From Metellina segmentata (Eukaryota > Arthropoda > Arachnida > Araneae > Tetragnathidae), in the NCBI GenBank assembly GCA_947359465.1, contig OX375874.1, positions 95,303,172 through 95,367,171 of the forward strand: a DNA stretch of 64,000 bases, read 5' to 3'. Positions 61,201 through 64,000 of this stretch are shown here, piece by piece. A program made the translations under genes and the position numbers. Each line of letters opens with the position of its first letter. The stretch's first letter is position 1. Under the pieces are notes generated by a model, which was not told where the DNA came from, ran no database searches, and saw only the letters and a list, made by a program, of their open reading frames with translations.

Positions 61201-63878
61201 ATTCACTGTGATCAAAAGTTGGCACAAATTTCGGAATATTGGGACTGTGGTAGTCGCTCCTGTGTTGATCACTGTCTCTGTGGTGGACGTTGAAGATCTT
61301 CCCTCCCGTTCAAGATCTTGCACATTTTGCCTTTCTTCTTGAAAGTTTTATGGCAGCGAAAAACACTTGCCCTCAACAATGCTTCATCGTGGAAAGCCCC
61401 TTGTATCAAGCTAAAAGTGTCCAATGCCGATTTTTGCAAACTAACACAAAATTTAACCACATACCGTTTTAGTGTAGCCATTGCAGGAGATTGACTCTGC
61501 AAAAGGAGTGTTGGTTTCCAAAGTAAACCAAATGGGATTGTGTAGCAATCCCCTTAGGTTGGCGATCATAAGCGAACAGAGGGGTCGGAGACCCCTAGTT
61601 AAATTAAAAGATTATAACTATTCACATGGTTTATGATACCACCAATTGAAGTAAGAATGTAATGCTTGTTTGTTTTAATTGCTTTTTTTATGGAAGTAGT
61701 GAGAAAGATGTTAATAATTTCTATAAAAGTTTCATTTAAATTTTATCTACATGTTATACAATGTTGGGTATAAAGTTTTCGAAACCATCCGTTCAACCTT
61801 TTGTCGTTAGTTTATAAGCATGGATACTTGATAAACATGTACGCTTTTGCTCCGGGACGTTTCACTGGAAATTCTACCTAAATTCTTCCCCTATCAATGT
61901 GTGCTAAGTCCCTCTCTTTTCAACGGTACATTTGTACTCAACCCCCGAGTTTTTTTAAATTTGAATGTCCAACCAATCACGGCACGCCAGCGAGATGACG
62001 AGGCGTTTTTGAAAAGGCTGGGAAATAGTTCACCCTTCGTTTTCTCGTGCCGATTTAGGCGATAAATAGTTTTCCCACGAGTTCACGGGAGAAGAACTTT
62101 AACCACTCAACATCCAGATTCCGAAGCTATAAGAGAGGCGGGTCAATCGGACTCGTCCTATTCGCTCTCCGATGTTTCAGTGGCTGGGGTCACCGTGCGG
62201 TGATCCCAGTCGCGGTGGAGCTTTCTTTTTGAAAAGACACGCTGGTGAGCTGGCTGGAGACCGATGATTGTGAGGTGCTGGTTGCATGAATGGCCTCCCA
62301 GTGACCAAAAAGGAAGAACAGCGACCTTCTCCGGATTCCAGCATTTTCCTCTTCGAGATGATCGAGTAGAAGTGAGACCCAGCGTCCTGCTCCAGCGACC
62401 TTCTCCGGATTCCTGCATTTCCTCTTCGAGATGAATGGCAGTAGAAGTGAGACCCAGCGTCCTGCTCTAGCGTCCTTCTCCAGATTCGAGGATTTCCTCT
62501 TCGTGTTAATCGAGTAGAAGTGAGACCCAGCGTCCTGCTCTAGCGTCCTTCTCCGGATTCCAGGATTTCCTCTTCGAGATGATCGAGTAGAAGAAAGAGC
62601 CAACGTCCTGCTCCAGCGTCCTTCTCCGGATTCCAGAGGTTCCCATCATGGTGATGAGTTCACACATCCACCGCCCAGAGATAAGAAACGAATATCCAGC
62701 CTCCCTGTGACTCTGGAATGTGTACGATCATTCCGATCCAGCGTCCCTCTCCGGAATCCAGTAGCATCCTCCGTTTATCTACAATGGGCAATTATAGTTT
62801 ATCGTCTTTCTTACTTTCCTTTAATTAACTCTTTGCTCCTGAATTGATTTTTTGATTTAGAATTATTTTCCTTTTTTGGTCCTGTGAAACGTCTCTCGAG
62901 TTATAAGCCCTCAATGGGGCTATCCCGATATTTTAAGTAGATTGGAGTGGCCCAATTGAATGCTTGGTCGTTTTGGACCTATTCTGAGGAATGTGTATGT
63001 TACTATTGTTTTACTATTTTTGGGACCTATTCTGAGGATTGTGTATGTCACTATTGTTTTACTATTTTTGGACCAAAATTCGCAAGGGGAGTTTACGTAA
63101 ATCCAGATGTGTATTATACCAATGTTTAGCTTAAATAAATGTCTATTTTATCTTTTAAGATTTGTTTTCTTTTCCCCTCTTTTAGTGAAACCTAATTTCA
63201 CTGTCTTTACATAGTTCCATCATCAATTACAGTCGGTAAGAGCCTTTTACACAGGGTTTTGTTCACACCATAATGTAGAAGTTGTTTAATTATCCAAGCT
63301 CATTAAGAGTAAAAGATTCAATTAGAAAAAACCCAATAACAATTGTTAAATATAAAAACAATCATGTTAACTTTTATTAGAAACACAAGTAAGATCCAAA
63401 TTGTCCCATTGTTTTAATAGCTTGTTGTGTTGCTTGAGTATGAAATTAATTAAATACCTACTTTCCGTTGTGTTTGTTTATTAATTTCTTAAAATTCAGA
63501 ACCCTGTTATCTGAATATGTGTAATATTTTCCTCTCACATTTATAACGAGCATGTCCAACCATTAAAATATTGGACAGACAAGGGTCTCAAGTTCATAGA
63601 AATTGGCACTCTTTCTAAGTGTATTCAAAGAAAAAAATTAGCAAATTGTATGTCAAGGAATGAAATGAAAGGGTTTTACACTCTTCCATTTCATATTTTA
63701 TCTAATCATTTATTTTATTCGATATTACAAGCAATTTTAACTTTGTTCTTAACCCTTAATTACTTGTAAATTATAGTGAATTCTAATTCATTTGTTTTTT
63801 AAATTACTTGTGATTGTTTACAGGATTGGAATCCTCTTTCACGATATCCAGGCTTTTCAAGTTGGAAAACCTTCCTAA
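58253..63878 (+). CDS. MIF / D-dopachrome tautomerase family protein (111 aa, 3 coding exons)
   Basis: Exons 58253-58360, 60121-60293 and 63824-63878 (stop TAA) join in phase to 111 residues, close to MIF (115) and DDT (118). Family features: Pro2, which becomes the catalytic N-terminal proline after Met removal; TNIP near the N-terminus; Lys33 (mature Lys32) in SKP; GGTSEP at 51-56; SIG at 64-66 with Ile at mature position 64. These support phenylpyruvate/dopachrome tautomerase chemistry and a trimeric fold, and in animals a cytokine-like role. The CXXC of MIF is absent (EPTCLM in place of EPCALC), as in DDT, and the C-terminus stops at FQVGKPS without the usual last 4-7 residues. I cannot say whether it is a MIF or DDT orthologue. 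Introns are 1.76 and 3.53 kb; a further 5' UTR exon is likely. Confidence 0.93.
58650..58925 (-). mobile_element. Possible SINE in MIF-like intron 1
   Basis: The minus strand has GTGAGTTCAACCCTCC (B-box-like) near 58812; a weak A box precedes it. No target duplication found. Could be chance. Confidence 0.3.
61269..61480 (-). pseudogene. Mariner-type transposase N-terminal fragment, MIF-like intron 2
   Basis: The minus-strand frame reads YVVKFCVSLQKSALDTFSLI, then DEALLRASVFRCHKTFK, resembling the N-terminal HTH of mariner-derived proteins. The catalytic region is absent. Confidence 0.6.
62310..62640. repeat. Minisatellite, ~73-75 bp unit, about four copies
   Basis: GTAGAAG recurs at 62366, 62441, 62514 and 62587; each is followed by AGACCCAGCGTCCTGCTC or a close variant and then TCCTTCTCCGGATTCC. 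Unit lengths of 75, 73 and 73 are not all multiples of three, so it is not coding. The spans outside it (62165-62310, 62640-62765) hold degenerate pieces. Confidence 0.85.
62974..63070. repeat. ~49-bp tandem duplication
   Basis: GGACCTATTCTGAGGAATGT is followed about 49 bp later by GGACCTATTCTGAGGATTGT; both run to TTTTACTATTTTTG. Confidence 0.85.
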
Positions 63879-64000
63879 TATTACAATGACACAATCCTGA
63901 AAATTTTAATAATATATTTTAATATATATTAAGCCTGTTATATATATATATATGTATTATGTAGCTTGATAGTTTAAGTATGTTACATTTTTATATATTC

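Larger units (their letters stand above)
61540..63215 (+). other. GC-richer insert, possibly LTR-derived, in MIF-like intron 2
   Basis: It differs in base composition from its AT-rich surroundings. It begins near TGTAGCAATCCCC, contains the minisatellite and a 49-bp duplication, and has AATAAA at 63135. The TG start, internal repeats and poly(A) signal suggest a solo LTR, but no target duplication or matching end was found. Confidence 0.3.

Noticed and set aside
62190..62603. 137-residue minus-strand frame with repeated peptide
   Set aside because: Produced by the minisatellite; unit lengths are not all multiples of three and no family resemblance is seen.
62310..62640. CRISPR-like array because of regular spacing
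   Set aside because: The units are head-to-tail minisatellite copies without unique spacers, in an animal intron.

Overview
The window is AT-rich, intron-dense animal DNA. Its transposon mix (several mariner/Tc1 lineages, pogo/Tigger-type elements, hAT-like elements, a CR1/jockey-type LINE and tRNA-derived SINEs) suggests an arthropod, possibly an arachnid. The species call is inference; nothing here is diagnostic.

Three protein genes can be read by joining exons at GT-AG junctions that keep phase. (1) TYW1, + strand, 1-20185: 13 exons in the window, with the 5' end outside it. It is the flavodoxin/radical-SAM enzyme of wybutosine synthesis in tRNA-Phe. (2) FTSJ3/SPB1, - strand, 57497-28612: 19 exons coding 810 residues, the nucleolar FtsJ-type rRNA 2'-O-methyltransferase, with the K-D-K-E tetrad at the same spacing as E. 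coli FtsJ. (3) A MIF/D-dopachrome tautomerase family gene, + strand, 58253-63878: three coding exons, 111 residues.

Layout: TYW1 and FTSJ3 converge tail to tail across about 8.4 kb of gene-free, transposon-filled DNA (20186-28611). FTSJ3 and the MIF-like gene diverge head to head, with only 755 bp between their start codons, so that gap should hold both promoters. Two of the three genes are RNA-modification enzymes, but they lie on opposite strands and I see no sign of shared regulation.

Most of the remaining DNA is intron and intergenic sequence filled with mobile elements, many with recognisable ends. These include two hAT-like elements with the same 13-bp termini (548-5863 and 32332-35184). 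The first carries a long inverted (foldback) repeat; the second is inserted in a Tc1-like transposase. Others are a full-length decayed mariner (54602-55916), a second mariner (21682-22912), a 5'-truncated LINE (52096-54240) with a sister 3' fragment (22935-23228), three copies of one TA-flanked MITE family, a pair of hAT-type elements with target duplications, and several SINE families. No CRISPR array, rRNA gene, functional tRNA gene or prokaryotic-type operon was seen. No wholly new system is evident. The least explained structures are the foldback, the 235-bp direct-repeat pair near FTSJ3 exon 1, the two copies of an unclassified module-rich repeat, and the minisatellite in the last MIF intron.
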